64,000 nt of DNA from Epithemia pelagica (lineage: Eukaryota > Bacillariophyta > Bacillariophyceae > Surirellales > Surirellaceae), in assembly GCA_946965045.2 (NCBI GenBank), contig OX337229.1, positions 868,001 to 932,000 on the forward strand, written 5' to 3'. This document shows positions 42,594 through 52,606 of this stretch, in pieces; position 1 is the stretch's first letter, and each line of letters opens with the position of its first letter. The translations under genes were made by a program, and so were the position numbers. The notes beneath the pieces were generated by a model. That model did not search any database. It saw only the letters and a program-made list of their open reading frames with translations, and was not told where the DNA came from.

Positions 42594-43102
42594 ATGAACA
42601 ACGTTTTGCTCTCTATTGTCTGCCTCCTTCTAGTGGCTCAGTCCGCCTTTTCGTTTGCCCCTCAATCGTTGTTTGGCGTCCGAACCACCCCGGTGAGGTA
42701 AGCCCATGAGACAGAAAACAACATGATCCTAAATGTCTGCATACTCTGTTGAACTGTTGTTGATCGATGGTGCTTGATTTTCTTCAGTGCCTTTACATTT
42801 GACGGAGTTTAGACTTTTGCTATCATGTTGCTCTGGTTTAGGTCATATACTCACTTTATTCTATCAATGGTTGCTTTCTTTCTTTTCTTACTCTCTATTT
42901 GTTGTTTAGTGCCACATCTCCCTTGTTTGCCAAGCATGTCAATGACAAGGCCGCTCGATGGGCCGCTTCGAAGCGACCGAAAAAGTCACGTCCTTCGGAT
43001 ATCAATCGCAAACCCATTGTCTACGAATTGACATCCATGGCCAAACCACCGGAATACACCATTTCGGATGCTCCCGCCGAACCAGCGGTCAAGCCACAAT
43101 AA
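42594..43102 (+). CDS. Small plastid-targeted protein of unknown function
   Basis: Two exons, 42594-42697 and 42910-43102, with a 212-bp intron (GTAAGC...TAG), 98 aa; phase is preserved through an AG|T serine codon. The N-terminus is a signal peptide (VLLSIVCLLLVAQSAFS) followed by FAPQS, a classical ASAFAP motif. The mature about 75 residues are small and basic: KHVNDKAARWAASKRPKKSR, then PSDINRKPIVYELTSMAKPP. They end in an acidic Pro-rich tail. Size and charge would suit a plastid ribosome- or photosystem-associated small protein, but I do not recognise the family. It is transcribed divergently from the double-S1 gene. Confidence 0.75.
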
Positions 43103-43426
43103 GAAGAAGATGATATACGAACAAGACACTCAACGGGAGGCACTCTCAAGTGACATGGGCGACCTTTTGCATCGTAGTGAAAATTGTGTCCCGCAACAGC
43201 AATCTGCGAATATGGCTCTTCTTGTGCAAGGATGTAACACTGTGTCTGGTATATAACCATCCACTTAGTAAGGGACATAAGATAAAGATCGTGTAGAAAC
43301 ATTTGACGTTTTAGCTTTTCGGAGACTGATTTGCGCTTTGAGACCTCGTAGACTGCTAGGTGTAGGTAGACTTTCGAAGGTACCTACCTAAACCTTTTAG
43401 GAAGATGTTATTCCCACGCTTGTTTC
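43103..43426. other. Convergent spacer
   Basis: Contains the 3' UTRs of the small plastid protein gene and the EHD-type gene. A 7-bp inverted repeat (GTAGGTA 43362-43368, TACCTAC 43381-43387) sits close to the EHD stop codon. No ORF is supported. Confidence 0.45.
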
Positions 43427-45577
43427 TTATTGATGTCGTGCCTTTTCCAAGAGTTCTGGGATATCCACGGAAAAGACCTTGTCCATTTCTCGTACAAACT
43501 TTTTGTCCAACTTGGGGAATTCACTCAAGTCTTTGATTTCCTTGAGTGCTTGTCGCATGGGTTCCAATGGTGGAAAGTCTCCCTTGGGCAATCCATATCG
43601 TCGGGCCGCGGCCAAAAATTCCGAATCCAATCGATCAATCAATCGTTTTTGTTTTTCGCGTTTGCCCCAGGTATACGGCAATTGTTTGCGCAAATAATGA
43701 ATAATATAGGCATGCACTTTGACACTGCGTGCTCGCTTCACCATTTCATTGATCCGTCTCATGACGGCGTATTGCGGCAAGGCTGTAATGTCATGCAACA
43801 AATCCATTTCTTCCCGATTCAACAATTCGGCTTGATCGGTGTTTTGCAACGGCACATCCCAAAAACTACCCATGTACACACGAGCCACTTCGGGTGTGTT
43901 CATCACCTTGCCCAATTGCCACATGAGTGCGCCGTAGACACGCATCAGTTGTTGGGTGGACACACTGTCGGCCTTGTTCAAGACAATCCGAATCTTGTCG
44001 GAATGGGCCGTCAACAAATGCATGACGCGTTTCAATTCATCGGAAATATCGAGTTTGTAGGCATCAAACATGATGATAATCAAATCGGATCGTTCGGCAA
44101 ACCATTTCATGACGCCTTCGTAATCGTAATTCCGGGCACGTTGTTTTTGACCCGACAATATACCGGGTGTATCGACCAAGGTGACATTTTTCAAAATGGG
44201 GGCATCCAATTCCGAGCCTTCCATGCGCGACAAAAAGTTGTTTCCAAAGGGATTCAAACCGGTAAAGGGTCGATGGGCCTGTGAACACAGAGCAGCTCCC
44301 GGAATCACCTTGTCTTGATGTCCCCACAAAACGGCTGTGAAACGATCCGTGGTAGGTTCGGGGCCAATCCGAATGCCGGGAAAATCGCGACCCAACAAGT
44401 ACTTGATAAAGGAGGTTTTGCCGACACTGTATTGTCCCAACAAGAGAATCATGGGCGGAGCATCAAAGTCGGAGGGACTGAGGGGTGGCGAACCAAAGTG
44501 TCCATATCGGGACGCAATTTCCAGGGGTAATATTTTACGACGATACAAACGTGCCAAACCACGCAGAATGTATTCCTTGTCAAAACTAGACAAATCCATG
44601 CCGCCACTCTTTTCCTTGTTGCTACTGTCTTCGTCCCACATTTGTTCCGTAGTAGGACCTGTGGGAGGTTGTTGTTGTGGTGGTTGTTGTTGTTGTTGGG
44701 GAAAGGGTGGTTGTTGTTGTGGGTAGGGTGGTGGTATTCTTTCATTGGGCAGAGGACGATAGGACTGTCTCGATGCGGGGGTGGTGACCATCGATGGATC
44801 ACCTGGTAAGGGTGGCGGTGATTGTCCATACCCTGGTCCTCCATATGCATAGGGTGGTTGTTGCTGTTGCTGTTGTGGAGGATACTGAGCATAGGGTTGC
44901 TGAGGAGGTGGAAATCGAGGTCGTTTGTCTTGGTCCTCATCGTCGTCATCATCATCATCATCCTCATCTTCGTCAAAGGGCAATCCATCTGGAAGTCTTG
45001 GAGGAGGTAAATTGGGAGGTGGTCCTGCTGCATATTGATTGTTGTTGTATCCTTGTGTTGGTCGATCCGAATACAGTTGTTGATGTTTTTGTTGTTGGTG
45101 TGGTGGTGGATTCGGATTGTACGTGGGTGGATAGGGAGATTGTCCATCCATTCGTTGTTGCTCTGGTCTCCCTTGCATATAATTCGATGGACCATCGTCT
45201 CGAGTTCCTCCTCGTATGGCTATTGGTGTTGTTGCTGCTGCTGTTGTTCTGGTTGTCAGTTTCTGGGTAACTTTTCGTTGCCATGGCAACCAAGCACGAG
45301 GCCGAAAGGAGATTGCCGTCACAGCTCCTCCTATTGTCAAGTTGATTGGAGACACTACCGAAAGATGAATCCAAATCAGTGCCTCTACCAGTAGGATCAT
45401 CCTCCATCCTTGTCTGGACGACCATTTCCGTGTCTGTCTCGTCATGATGATAGAGAGAGGTAGAGGATGATGTCTTTGGTTTGGCGACAGAAATGATTGT
45501 GATGATGGAACGAACGTTTCGATCATGGTCTTGCTTTGAAAAAGTTCCACGTTGAAAAGATAGAAGGAAAGACTCAT
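43427..45577 (-). CDS. EHD-type dynamin-like ATPase with long low-complexity N-terminus
   Basis: Single exon, 716 aa. The N-terminus has a hydrophobic segment (MILLVEALIWIHLSVVS, about residues 60-76) followed by TAISFRPRAW, which could be a signal anchor or a plastid-type presequence. Residues about 110-340 are Pro/Gln/Tyr-rich with an Asp run (FDEDEDDDDDDDDEDQD). The dynamin-superfamily domain follows: P-loop LLGQYSVGKTSFIKYLLG (about 375-392), switch region PEPTTDRF, LVDTPGILSGQKQ (about 472) and LNKADSV (about 535). Together these are diagnostic of EHD ATPases, which tubulate membranes in endocytic recycling. No EH domain is present after the helical region, unlike animal EHD1-4. Its start is 134 bp from the sulfurtransferase start. 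Confidence 0.87.
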   Translation of the reverse strand: MSLSFYLFNVELFQSKTMIETFVPSSQSFLSPNQRHHPLPLSIIMTRQTRKWSSRQGWRMILLVEALIWIHLSVVSPINLTIGGAVTAISFRPRAWLPWQRKVTQKLTTRTTAAATTPIAIRGGTRDDGPSNYMQGRPEQQRMDGQSPYPPTYNPNPPPHQQQKHQQLYSDRPTQGYNNNQYAAGPPPNLPPPRLPDGLPFDEDEDDDDDDDDEDQDKRPRFPPPQQPYAQYPPQQQQQQPPYAYGGPGYGQSPPPLPGDPSMVTTPASRQSYRPLPNERIPPPYPQQQPPFPQQQQQPPQQQPPTGPTTEQMWDEDSSNKEKSGGMDLSSFDKEYILRGLARLYRRKILPLEIASRYGHFGSPPLSPSDFDAPPMILLLGQYSVGKTSFIKYLLGRDFPGIRIGPEPTTDRFTAVLWGHQDKVIPGAALCSQAHRPFTGLNPFGNNFLSRMEGSELDAPILKNVTLVDTPGILSGQKQRARNYDYEGVMKWFAERSDLIIIMFDAYKLDISDELKRVMHLLTAHSDKIRIVLNKADSVSTQQLMRVYGALMWQLGKVMNTPEVARVYMGSFWDVPLQNTDQAELLNREEMDLLHDITALPQYAVMRRINEMVKRARSVKVHAYIIHYLRKQLPYTWGKREKQKRLIDRLDSEFLAAARRYGLPKGDFPPLEPMRQALKEIKDLSEFPKLDKKFVREMDKVFSVDIPELLEKARHQ

Positions 45578-45711
45578 AACCTAATCCATCATCCTCGTTG
45601 GTCGCGTTTGGGTCATTGACATCATCCGATCTTTTTCTCATTCACACAATCTTTTTCTCGCCGTCGTCGTCATCAGTCATCCTCCTCCTAACCAAGAGAG
45701 AATCTGCCTGA
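45578..45711. promoter_or_regulatory. Compact bidirectional promoter, inferred
   Basis: Only 134 bp separate the predicted start codons of the EHD-type gene (minus) and the sulfurtransferase (plus). Both promoters and 5' UTRs must overlap here unless one start lies further downstream. CT-rich stretches are visible (TCCTCCTCC near 45680). Confidence 0.5.
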
Positions 45712-46992
45712 ATGGTGTTTGCCAAGGTATCCAATTGGGGAAGGGCTCGTCGTCGTGGTCTTGTGAGTGGATTTTCGTCGCACTGGTTGCTCTGGTCGTC
45801 CTACTCGTATTATTATTGTTCGTATTCGGCATGGTTCTCGAACCACATGTCCACTGCCGCCGCCGCCATGTCCACGTCCTCGTCGTCTGGACGCAGTATT
45901 GAAATCTCCATTGCCAAGGCCTTGGAGTTGCATGCCCAACAACAACAACAACAATCCGAAAAAGACCAAAACCACAAACCCGTCGTATTTGTAGATGGAT
46001 CCTGGTGGATGCCAAATGCCCCCGTGACGGCTCGAGCCCAATTTGAAGCTGGTCCCCGGATTGCCGGTGCCCAGTTTTTGGACATTGACAATGTCAGTCG
46101 TCAAGAGGAATCGGTTCGGCATTTGAGTCACATGATGCCCACTCCCACCTTGTTTGCCGCTGCCATGGATGCCATGGACATTACCAACGACCATTGTATC
46201 ATTTTGTATGGACAACCCGCCTGTCCCTTTGTCCACCGGGCTTGGTATCTGCTGGTCAGTATGGGACATGGATTGGATCAAACACTCTTGTTGCAAGGCT
46301 CCTTGGACGATTGGAAAAGGGCCGGAGGTCCCATGGACGAGGCACCCACACAAGTTCAGTTACAAGATGCCCAACAATTGGACCTGACCAAACCTACCAA
46401 GTATCAGCCAAGACCCTTGTCCAATGTCGTGGTGAATTTGGAGGAAATGAAGTCCATTGTGACGACGACGCCATTGCAAACCCTGGTCTTGGATGCTCGT
46501 GCGTCGGACCGATTCTTGGCCCAAGTCGATGAACCACGTCCTGGGTTGAAACGAGGACACATGCCGGGAGCATTTAATTTGCCCTTTTTGTCCGTTTTGA
46601 ATCCCAACAATCCAGTTCAATTGAAATCCACCAAGGCATTGACGGAAACCGTCTTTCCGTCCATTGTCACTACAAGCAGCGACGACAACAAGGACAAGAA
46701 GGAGTGGTGGAAGGATGAACAACTCCGCATTGTCACCACATGTGGCAGTGGAACAACGGCCTGTACCTTGGCCGCGGCCTTGATTCAGTGTGGTCGGGAT
46801 CCCTCCACCGTGGCCATTTACGATGGAAGTTGGGCCGAATGGGGAGCGGCGCCCAATGTTCCCATTGTCAATGAACAAGAACAACAAACAGAGGACGCAT
46901 CGAATGAAGCCAACAGCAACAAACGCAAAGCAACGAGCGATGGAGACGCGCCGGATTCTCCTCCCACCAAAGCACCACGATCCAGTGAATAA
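45712..46992 (+). CDS. 3-mercaptopyruvate/thiosulfate sulfurtransferase
   Basis: Single exon, 426 aa. There are two rhodanese domains. The first (about residues 85-240: VVFVDGSWWMP, ARAQFEAGPRIAGAQFLDID, IILYGQPACPFVHRAWYLL) has the usual inactive form. The second (about 245-390: LVLDARASDRFLAQVDEPRP, GHMPGAFNLPF) ends in the catalytic loop CGSGTTACTL, whose Cys carries the persulfide. CGSG[VT]T is the mercaptopyruvate sulfurtransferase form. It transfers sulfur to thiols or cyanide in Cys catabolism. The N-terminal about 75 residues are aromatic- and Ser/Arg-rich and may be a mitochondrial presequence; alternative starts are MSTAAAA and MSTSSSS. The C-terminus is a Gln/Ser/Lys-rich tail. Confidence 0.88.
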   Translation: MVFAKVSNWGRARRRGLVSGFSSHWLLWSSYSYYYCSYSAWFSNHMSTAAAAMSTSSSSGRSIEISIAKALELHAQQQQQQSEKDQNHKPVVFVDGSWWMPNAPVTARAQFEAGPRIAGAQFLDIDNVSRQEESVRHLSHMMPTPTLFAAAMDAMDITNDHCIILYGQPACPFVHRAWYLLVSMGHGLDQTLLLQGSLDDWKRAGGPMDEAPTQVQLQDAQQLDLTKPTKYQPRPLSNVVVNLEEMKSIVTTTPLQTLVLDARASDRFLAQVDEPRPGLKRGHMPGAFNLPFLSVLNPNNPVQLKSTKALTETVFPSIVTTSSDDNKDKKEWWKDEQLRIVTTCGSGTTACTLAAALIQCGRDPSTVAIYDGSWAEWGAAPNVPIVNEQEQQTEDASNEANSNKRKATSDGDAPDSPPTKAPRSSE

Positions 46993-47977
46993 AAGAACCA
47001 AACTCAACGTTATCTTCACGATGGGCGGACAAGAATGTCCACGGCTATTTGGTTTCTTTTGAAATACAGACAGTGCTTCATCGGCTGATCTGTGACACTC
47101 TCAAGAGCCTTGCTTTCCGAAGTTGTCAAAAACAACAAGCATAGTCTCCGAAATAAAGTTATTTTTGAAGACAATTCAGAGCTAAGGTCTTCGGCTTCTA
47201 TCATTCATTTGACCTTCATACAAATCTAGAGACCCATTACATTTTCATCCAGGCACTTTAGTGAATAACAGAGAGCGACATGACAAGAAGCAACTATCGT
47301 TCTGTCCTTGGAGTCGGAGCAACACTAGCTACCGCTCCCAAGGATGCCTATCCCCATACAATAGTGAGATATTCCAGTCAAGGCCGCGAAATTGGTCGTG
47401 CGTGTTGCTTGACGGTGTATACATAGTTATCTACTCCCATAGTTTCCCCAAGAATACTGGTTACGAATCGTAGTTTGTACTCCTTCTCACCTACAATATC
47501 ATTGTGAGAAGTATTTTATCAAAGTCTTTTGTCCAGCAGACCCGCTTCCTGGATGGTGGAATAGCCCTTAACCCGTGTTTTAACTATCCATAGCAGTGCC
47601 GGCTTCTCTTCCAAGTCTATGTCTTTTCTATGAAACAGGCATAGCCAGCGAAACATTCGGTCATTTAGGGCAATTGAAAGTTTCTAGTGGGCCCAACCAA
47701 CCACAATTCCCTATGTCGTTGGTAATCTGGTAAGGCGATTTGGTTCCCGGTACACGCACAGAGGCACCACATTTATTTCTCGGTCCAACATACATTCGAC
47801 CACACGAATTGTTGTGTCAACGCCAATACGGCAACACGCAATCGTACCAGAGCCAACCAGTACTCGTTTTACTCCTTGCCCACCACCAAAGCAAGGCGAA
47901 GGACCACAAACAAAAGTAGCTCTTGGCAGGACACGCTGTACATACACATTCCTATTATATAGTTTCGTTCAGTCACT
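46993..47977. other. Intergenic, no gene supported
   Basis: Nearly 1 kb. A perfect 8-bp inverted repeat (CTTCTCAC 47483-47490, GTGAGAAG 47504-47511, 13-nt loop) is the only clear structure. A minus-strand ORF of 78 codons at 47711-47947 is not called because no domain or context supports it. Confidence 0.45.
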
Positions 47978-48445
47978 ATGAATCGATCCAGTTACCATGG
48001 AAAGCTTGCTCCCAGTGCCAGCGGCGATGAGTCTACGGCGGAAATCTCCTTGAGCTCCATCAATACAGACGTTCATGCCGAAAGTTTATTTGATCGATTG
48101 CAAACATCGTTGGATATGGATACGCACAATCCCATGAATATGCCTTCAACGACCAGTCATTCGACCAGAGCACGACGACATTTGGAGGCCATTATTGCCG
48201 AAGATGGCGAAGGGGATCACGAGGAGGAACACGACGAAGAGGAAGATGACGATGACTTGCTTCAAGAGTCGTTTGCGATTGATGACACTGCAACGAGCAG
48301 CTACTTTGGCAGTTTAGCACAAGCGTCGGCGTCCATGCTCACACTAGACAAGTATGTAAGCGACGTGGATGAAGAAGAGGAAGATGAGGATCTGGTACCA
48401 CCAGCGTCACCATCAACATCATCAGTTCCACACACAGAGGGGTAA
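47978..48445 (+). CDS. Small acidic protein of unknown function
   Basis: Single exon, 155 aa, with a clear ATG and a clean open frame. The protein is Ser-rich at the N-terminus (SASGDESTAEISLSSINTD) with a predicted helix SLFDRLQTSLDMD. It then has two strongly acidic stretches (DGEGDHEEEHDEEEDDDDLL and DVDEEEEDED). SYFGSLAQASASMLTLDKYV between them looks amphipathic. No signal peptide, TM segment or known domain is seen. It could be a soluble regulator or histone-chaperone-like acidic protein, but that is only suggested by composition. Confidence 0.55.
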   Translation: MNRSSYHGKLAPSASGDESTAEISLSSINTDVHAESLFDRLQTSLDMDTHNPMNMPSTTSHSTRARRHLEAIIAEDGEGDHEEEHDEEEDDDDLLQESFAIDDTATSSYFGSLAQASASMLTLDKYVSDVDEEEEDEDLVPPASPSTSSVPHTEG

Positions 48446-49023
48446 TATTACAAGGCTCATGACTATGGGTGTCATGGACTACACAACACAGTGAAGAGAC
48501 AACCACGGATGGGATGACTACAAAGGGTTGCATTCATCGTGTTGTCACTGGTCTCATGATCCTTTAGTTAGCACAACATCATTAATTGATTAGACAAGGG
48601 AATAAATGAATGCATATAGCCGAGAGTCTCCGTGGACTTGATGAAGAAGGCATGCTGTTGTTATCTCCGCTTCTCTTGGTGGTGCCCATTCTTTGCGTAT
48701 AACATAATACTAAGTTTGTGATTCGCCGCATATGAGTCGCGGAAAAGAATACTTCCATGGCTATGCATCGTTCTAGCTAGAGAGAGAAAGATAGACGGTT
48801 TCGTACATTGGTTTCTATGCTTCTAACTGGCGGCTGGGTGTAGGACTGGGAACCAGAGCCGTCATGCCTCTGGACCTTGCCTCATCCGAGTTGCCATGGG
48901 TGTATGTGTGTGCGTTGAGTTGTGCGCTTTTCGGCAGGATTCGCGGCGATTGTCGCTGGACACTGACAAAGGGTGACAAACCCAGCCGTCGTGTGCCTCG
49001 TGTGCCTCCTCATGCGTTTATTA
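48446..49023. other. Convergent intergenic spacer
   Basis: Holds the 3' ends of the acidic-protein gene and of the disordered paralogue A. It includes one TCTAGCTAGA palindrome at 48772-48781. No ORF is supported. Confidence 0.4.
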
Positions 49024-50865
49024 TTACACCATGGGCGTATGGAGCGATGCAGTCAATACTTTATGCAAGGGATTGTTGCGATACTGCAATTGCAGAGTTT
49101 CACGTGGTCCTTGGTCCTCCCGTGTTGGGTGGGAGGTGGTTTCGGTGCATGCTGGGACACTACCGGTTGTGGCAACCGAGTCGTTGGGTTTGTTGGACCA
49201 GGAATAAAAGGAAAAAATATCGGCATTGGATGACATCAACGCTGTGGTCAAGGTCTTGGAGGAGGAGGAGGATTCTACCACTGTAGTTGTTGGTTTGTGG
49301 GAAGCCTTGGAGGAGGAGGAGGAGCTTGTCTTGCGCGGAGAGGAGTTGCTTTTGCGACGACCACCCTCACTGTCACGACGACGACGACGAGACGAAGACG
49401 ACACGGCATGGTCCCCTGCCGTTACCAGAGGTGGCGGTGGTGGTGGTACCATTATGGCCAGGGGCGTTCCTCCACAATGCACTTGTCGGGCCTTGAATTC
49501 GGCCACCGTGGGAGGACAAACACCTCGACTGGTCCGCGGCGATGCCAAGGCCGTGGCATTGGTGGTGGACAGTGAGGAGGAGGAGGAGGACAAGTATTTG
49601 GGACGACCACTACGCTTGAGGTTGTGGTTGTTGCTGCAGCTGCTATTATTGCTGAGGCGTGGTGAATGAGAAGATTGACTGGTACCACCCGTCTCCTCGG
49701 GCGTGTGGGACAAGCAAGACGAGGAGGAACTCAAGCCATGATGACTGTGACTCAAACTGGAAGAGGAGGAATTCCAAAGCTTGTTCATGCTGCTGCTGCT
49801 GCTGCTGCCATGATAGCTTCGATGCAAGGAGGACAAGCTATCGTGGCTGCTGGGTTTGGGTTTGGTCTTGTTCGGGCTACTGCTTCCTCCATGGTGACTT
49901 TTGGATCCCAAGAGGAGGGGCGCTTGCAACTGTTGTACCATGTCGGTGAGTGTGATGCGCCGAGACGAGCGAGAGACGGGTGTTTTGGCACTGGACGACG
50001 ACAAGGGCGAAGAGGACGCCAATTTGTTTCGGACCGATCGATGGTGTTTGGCATGGCTGTGGTTGCTGCTCTTGGGTGTACTGGGCAAACTGCTGCTGAT
50101 CGAACTGGTACTGCTGCTGCTACTCCCAGGAGTCCGAGGAGACGGGACCACTTTGCGCTTGCTTTTTTTGCTGGAGGTGGGTGTCAGGGGACTCTCATTC
50201 GTGTGGGTGCTACCACCACTGCTTGCACTACTCGTACTGGTGCTCGTGCTGGTGGTACCACCACTCTTGGTCGTACTCAAGGTGGCACCGGACGACTGGG
50301 TCGTTGGTTTCGTTCTCGACCCACACGATTGTTTTCGTCGACTCTTTCTGCTGCTGCTGCTTTGTTGGAGCGAGGACAAGGACTTGACCGATCGAGACCG
50401 TGCCAGTGGACGACGCATGACCTTTTTGGGATCCCCCAAACCTTGTAGGAGCTGTTCGTCGTCGTTCCTGGGAGTGGGTTCCAGAGATTGGGCAGCAGCT
50501 GCTGCTTGTGGTGCTGGTGCTTGTGGTTTTGTTTTCTTCTTGGTCTTCTTTTGGGGAGGTGTCACTGCCGACAGGGCCCGTTGTTCTCGTGTGAGCCATT
50601 GTTTTAGTGGCAATTGTCCATGTTGAATGGCATCGGACCATTCGGTACGAATCACCACAAAGGGTGAATCCTCTCCCTCCTCCTCCTCATCATCGTAGTA
50701 GGACAAGGACTGTTCCGTCAAGTCTTCGTCACTTTCCAGGCCGGCGGCCTTTTTTCCTCCTCCACCACGTCGTTTTGACGACGACGATGAGGTGGGCATG
50801 GACTTGAGGGAACGCGACGAGAGAGCCTTGGACAAGACGCGTTGGTTGGCTGTTGTTTGCATCAT
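49024..50865 (-). CDS. Disordered Ser/Lys-rich protein with three conserved motifs (paralogue A)
   Basis: Single exon, 613 aa from ATG 50865. The frame continues to 50976 without a better Met. The N-terminal part includes an acidic patch (SYYDDEEEEGEDSP) and a possibly folded stretch (FVVIRTEWSDAIQHG, LPLKQWLTREQRALS). The middle is long Ser/Thr/Lys/Gly low complexity with many SSSSS runs. Near the C-terminus come three short blocks: PPTVAEFKARQVHCGGTPLA, DIFSFYSWS and LQLQYRNNPLHKVL. The same three blocks, in the same order, close the next minus-strand gene (52607-54184), so the two are paralogues. Function unknown; no catalytic domain. The motifs look like short linear interaction sites. 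Confidence 0.78.
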   Translation of the reverse strand: MMQTTANQRVLSKALSSRSLKSMPTSSSSSKRRGGGGKKAAGLESDEDLTEQSLSYYDDEEEEGEDSPFVVIRTEWSDAIQHGQLPLKQWLTREQRALSAVTPPQKKTKKKTKPQAPAPQAAAAAQSLEPTPRNDDEQLLQGLGDPKKVMRRPLARSRSVKSLSSLQQSSSSRKSRRKQSCGSRTKPTTQSSGATLSTTKSGGTTSTSTSTSSASSGGSTHTNESPLTPTSSKKSKRKVVPSPRTPGSSSSSTSSISSSLPSTPKSSNHSHAKHHRSVRNKLASSSPLSSSSAKTPVSRSSRRITLTDMVQQLQAPLLLGSKSHHGGSSSPNKTKPKPSSHDSLSSLHRSYHGSSSSSSMNKLWNSSSSSLSHSHHGLSSSSSCLSHTPEETGGTSQSSHSPRLSNNSSCSNNHNLKRSGRPKYLSSSSSSLSTTNATALASPRTSRGVCPPTVAEFKARQVHCGGTPLAIMVPPPPPPLVTAGDHAVSSSSRRRRRDSEGGRRKSNSSPRKTSSSSSSKASHKPTTTVVESSSSSKTLTTALMSSNADIFSFYSWSNKPNDSVATTGSVPACTETTSHPTREDQGPRETLQLQYRNNPLHKVLTASLHTPMV

Positions 50866-52606
50866 TTTGCCATGTGCCTTTCCAACAAACTCGACAGATT
50901 TCTGGTTGTGGTTGTTGTTGTGTTTCTTTTGTGAGATGAGGAAACACTGGAATTCGTGACGCAATGACACGATCACCGCCTCGTGGTGGAATCGTTGTTT
51001 GTATGTGTGTTGGGTTCGACTTCAAAAACAAAAAACAACTTCTTGTGCTCGTTTTCGTTAAGCAGAGATGGTAGATGGAGGGGACTCTACACAAGGGTGG
51101 GATTAAGATGCCCGTGTTTGTCCTTCATAGAGGCAATGAGAACACAGAGACTCGTACGAATAATAATAATATCCGGAATGAATCGTGTGTTGCTGTTTGC
51201 TGTCGCTTGTCGCATCATTTGTTGTTGTGCCGTTTGTCCGACGCTTGACTTTGTGAAGGAACGAGAATAGGCACTTATTGGATTCCGAGTCCCGAATTCT
51301 CGGGCCCTTTCCGTTTCTGAAAATGGACTGTACAATTATCAGATCCCCCGCTTCCCCCGAACTACAAGCCCAACCAGATATTGTCAAGGAATAGATCCAA
51401 AAATCCTTTGGGAGTTGTGAGGAATGGAAGCTGTCACAACCAGGCGCGATAGGCTTGAGAGTCTCGATGAAGGCTCAATGAGAGATTTCGCCTTTCGTTT
51501 CAAGAAAAATCTGGGGTGTGGAGCTGAGACGTTTTTGGCCGCTGTCGAGTGTCCACCCGGTTCGGGTTCTAGTACCAGTGGTATACCGTATCCCGAAGAC
51601 GAAGACACTATGGGCAAGCACAATGCTGTGACGTTGGCGAAGTTTGATCGCCCTCTGTGGGTTCCAGCAGTCACCATCAACTCCTCCATTGTACTATTAA
51701 ACTATGAGCATTTAGTAGTAACACATTTGTGTGCATCTCATTCACCCCACACAAAATCCGTGGCCTTGTCCCGATGATCGCGTGAAAGGGTTTGATCGGA
51801 AACGTTTACATGGTAGACCTCAAGAGTTATGGATTCGATTCACGGAACGACTTTTTTCCAGAGTTCAGTGATTCCGAAACATGGCTCTCAAATCTCAGAC
51901 CGTTGCAAATCTTTTCCCCAAGAGAGAACACTGGGAACGCCCCGGGTACCTTGCAGTATTTCGTGTCATTGCCAAAGGGAATAGACGTCTGGTTGCGTGA
52001 TTTACGCTCCTGCACACTAGGTAGAGTTTCTGACGAATGAAACCCGCTTGAGTTGGGGATGGTCGTCCTCTCTGTCGGAGGCTGTGGTCATGGCGTTGCC
52101 TTTCTCACAAAAGAATGGAGCCATGTGCGCGCTCTCTTGTAGCTCCTAATCCATTCCCGTGCGGGACCACAAGACGCAACCTTCTAACCCATCTCTATCT
52201 ATGCAACGACGAACGATTCTATGAAACCATAATCTCGCCTCACTACTAGCTACATCCTGTTGTTGCCCCAAGTCATATGTTCAAGTAGTAGACGTATTTG
52301 GAACGAAGGCGTTCCACACATTGTGAGCAGGACTCTGTAAACCGAAACACACCGTATCCCCCTCTAGCTAGAGAGCGTTCGCAGTGTCATGTGTTCCTCC
52401 ACACGGCAAACTCTCTCTAGATAGGTAGGTAGGATACCCGTCGCTCAGTGTCCGCTTTCTCTCTGTTCTTCACCGCAAAAAGTGTCGTCCAAAAGAGCGA
52501 CGCCGTCAGGTCTGGTTGGGGCCCGACCACAGCAGCCCACTTCACAGACAATGGTGATACGACACGCGCGCTGTGATTGTTGTGATTGTTGTTCCTACGG
52601 TAGTTC
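50866..52606. other. Long intergenic region between paralogues A and B
   Basis: About 1.7 kb with no supported gene. A 117-codon plus-strand ORF (51424-51777) and an overlapping minus-strand ORF are present, but neither has a recognised domain. A perfect 12-bp palindrome CTCTAGCTAGAG lies at 52362-52373. The promoter of paralogue A should lie near 50870-51100. Confidence 0.45.

Noticed and set aside
43430-44284. Plus-strand ORF of 284 codons opposite the EHD ATPase
   Set aside because: Shadow of the EHD GTPase-like domain on the other strand; His/Gln-rich composition is typical of the reverse of a biased coding strand.
47711-47947. Minus-strand ORF of 78 codons in the 47-48 kb gap
   Set aside because: No known motif or neighbour logic, and such lengths occur by chance here.
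49785-49810. CTG triplet run considered as a regulatory microsatellite
   Set aside because: It encodes a poly-Ser stretch in paralogue A, so it is explained as coding low complexity.
51424-51777. Plus-strand ORF of 117 codons in the gap between the two paralogues
   Set aside because: No domain or homologue recognised, and an overlapping minus-strand ORF of similar length weakens the case; it could be real but is not supported.
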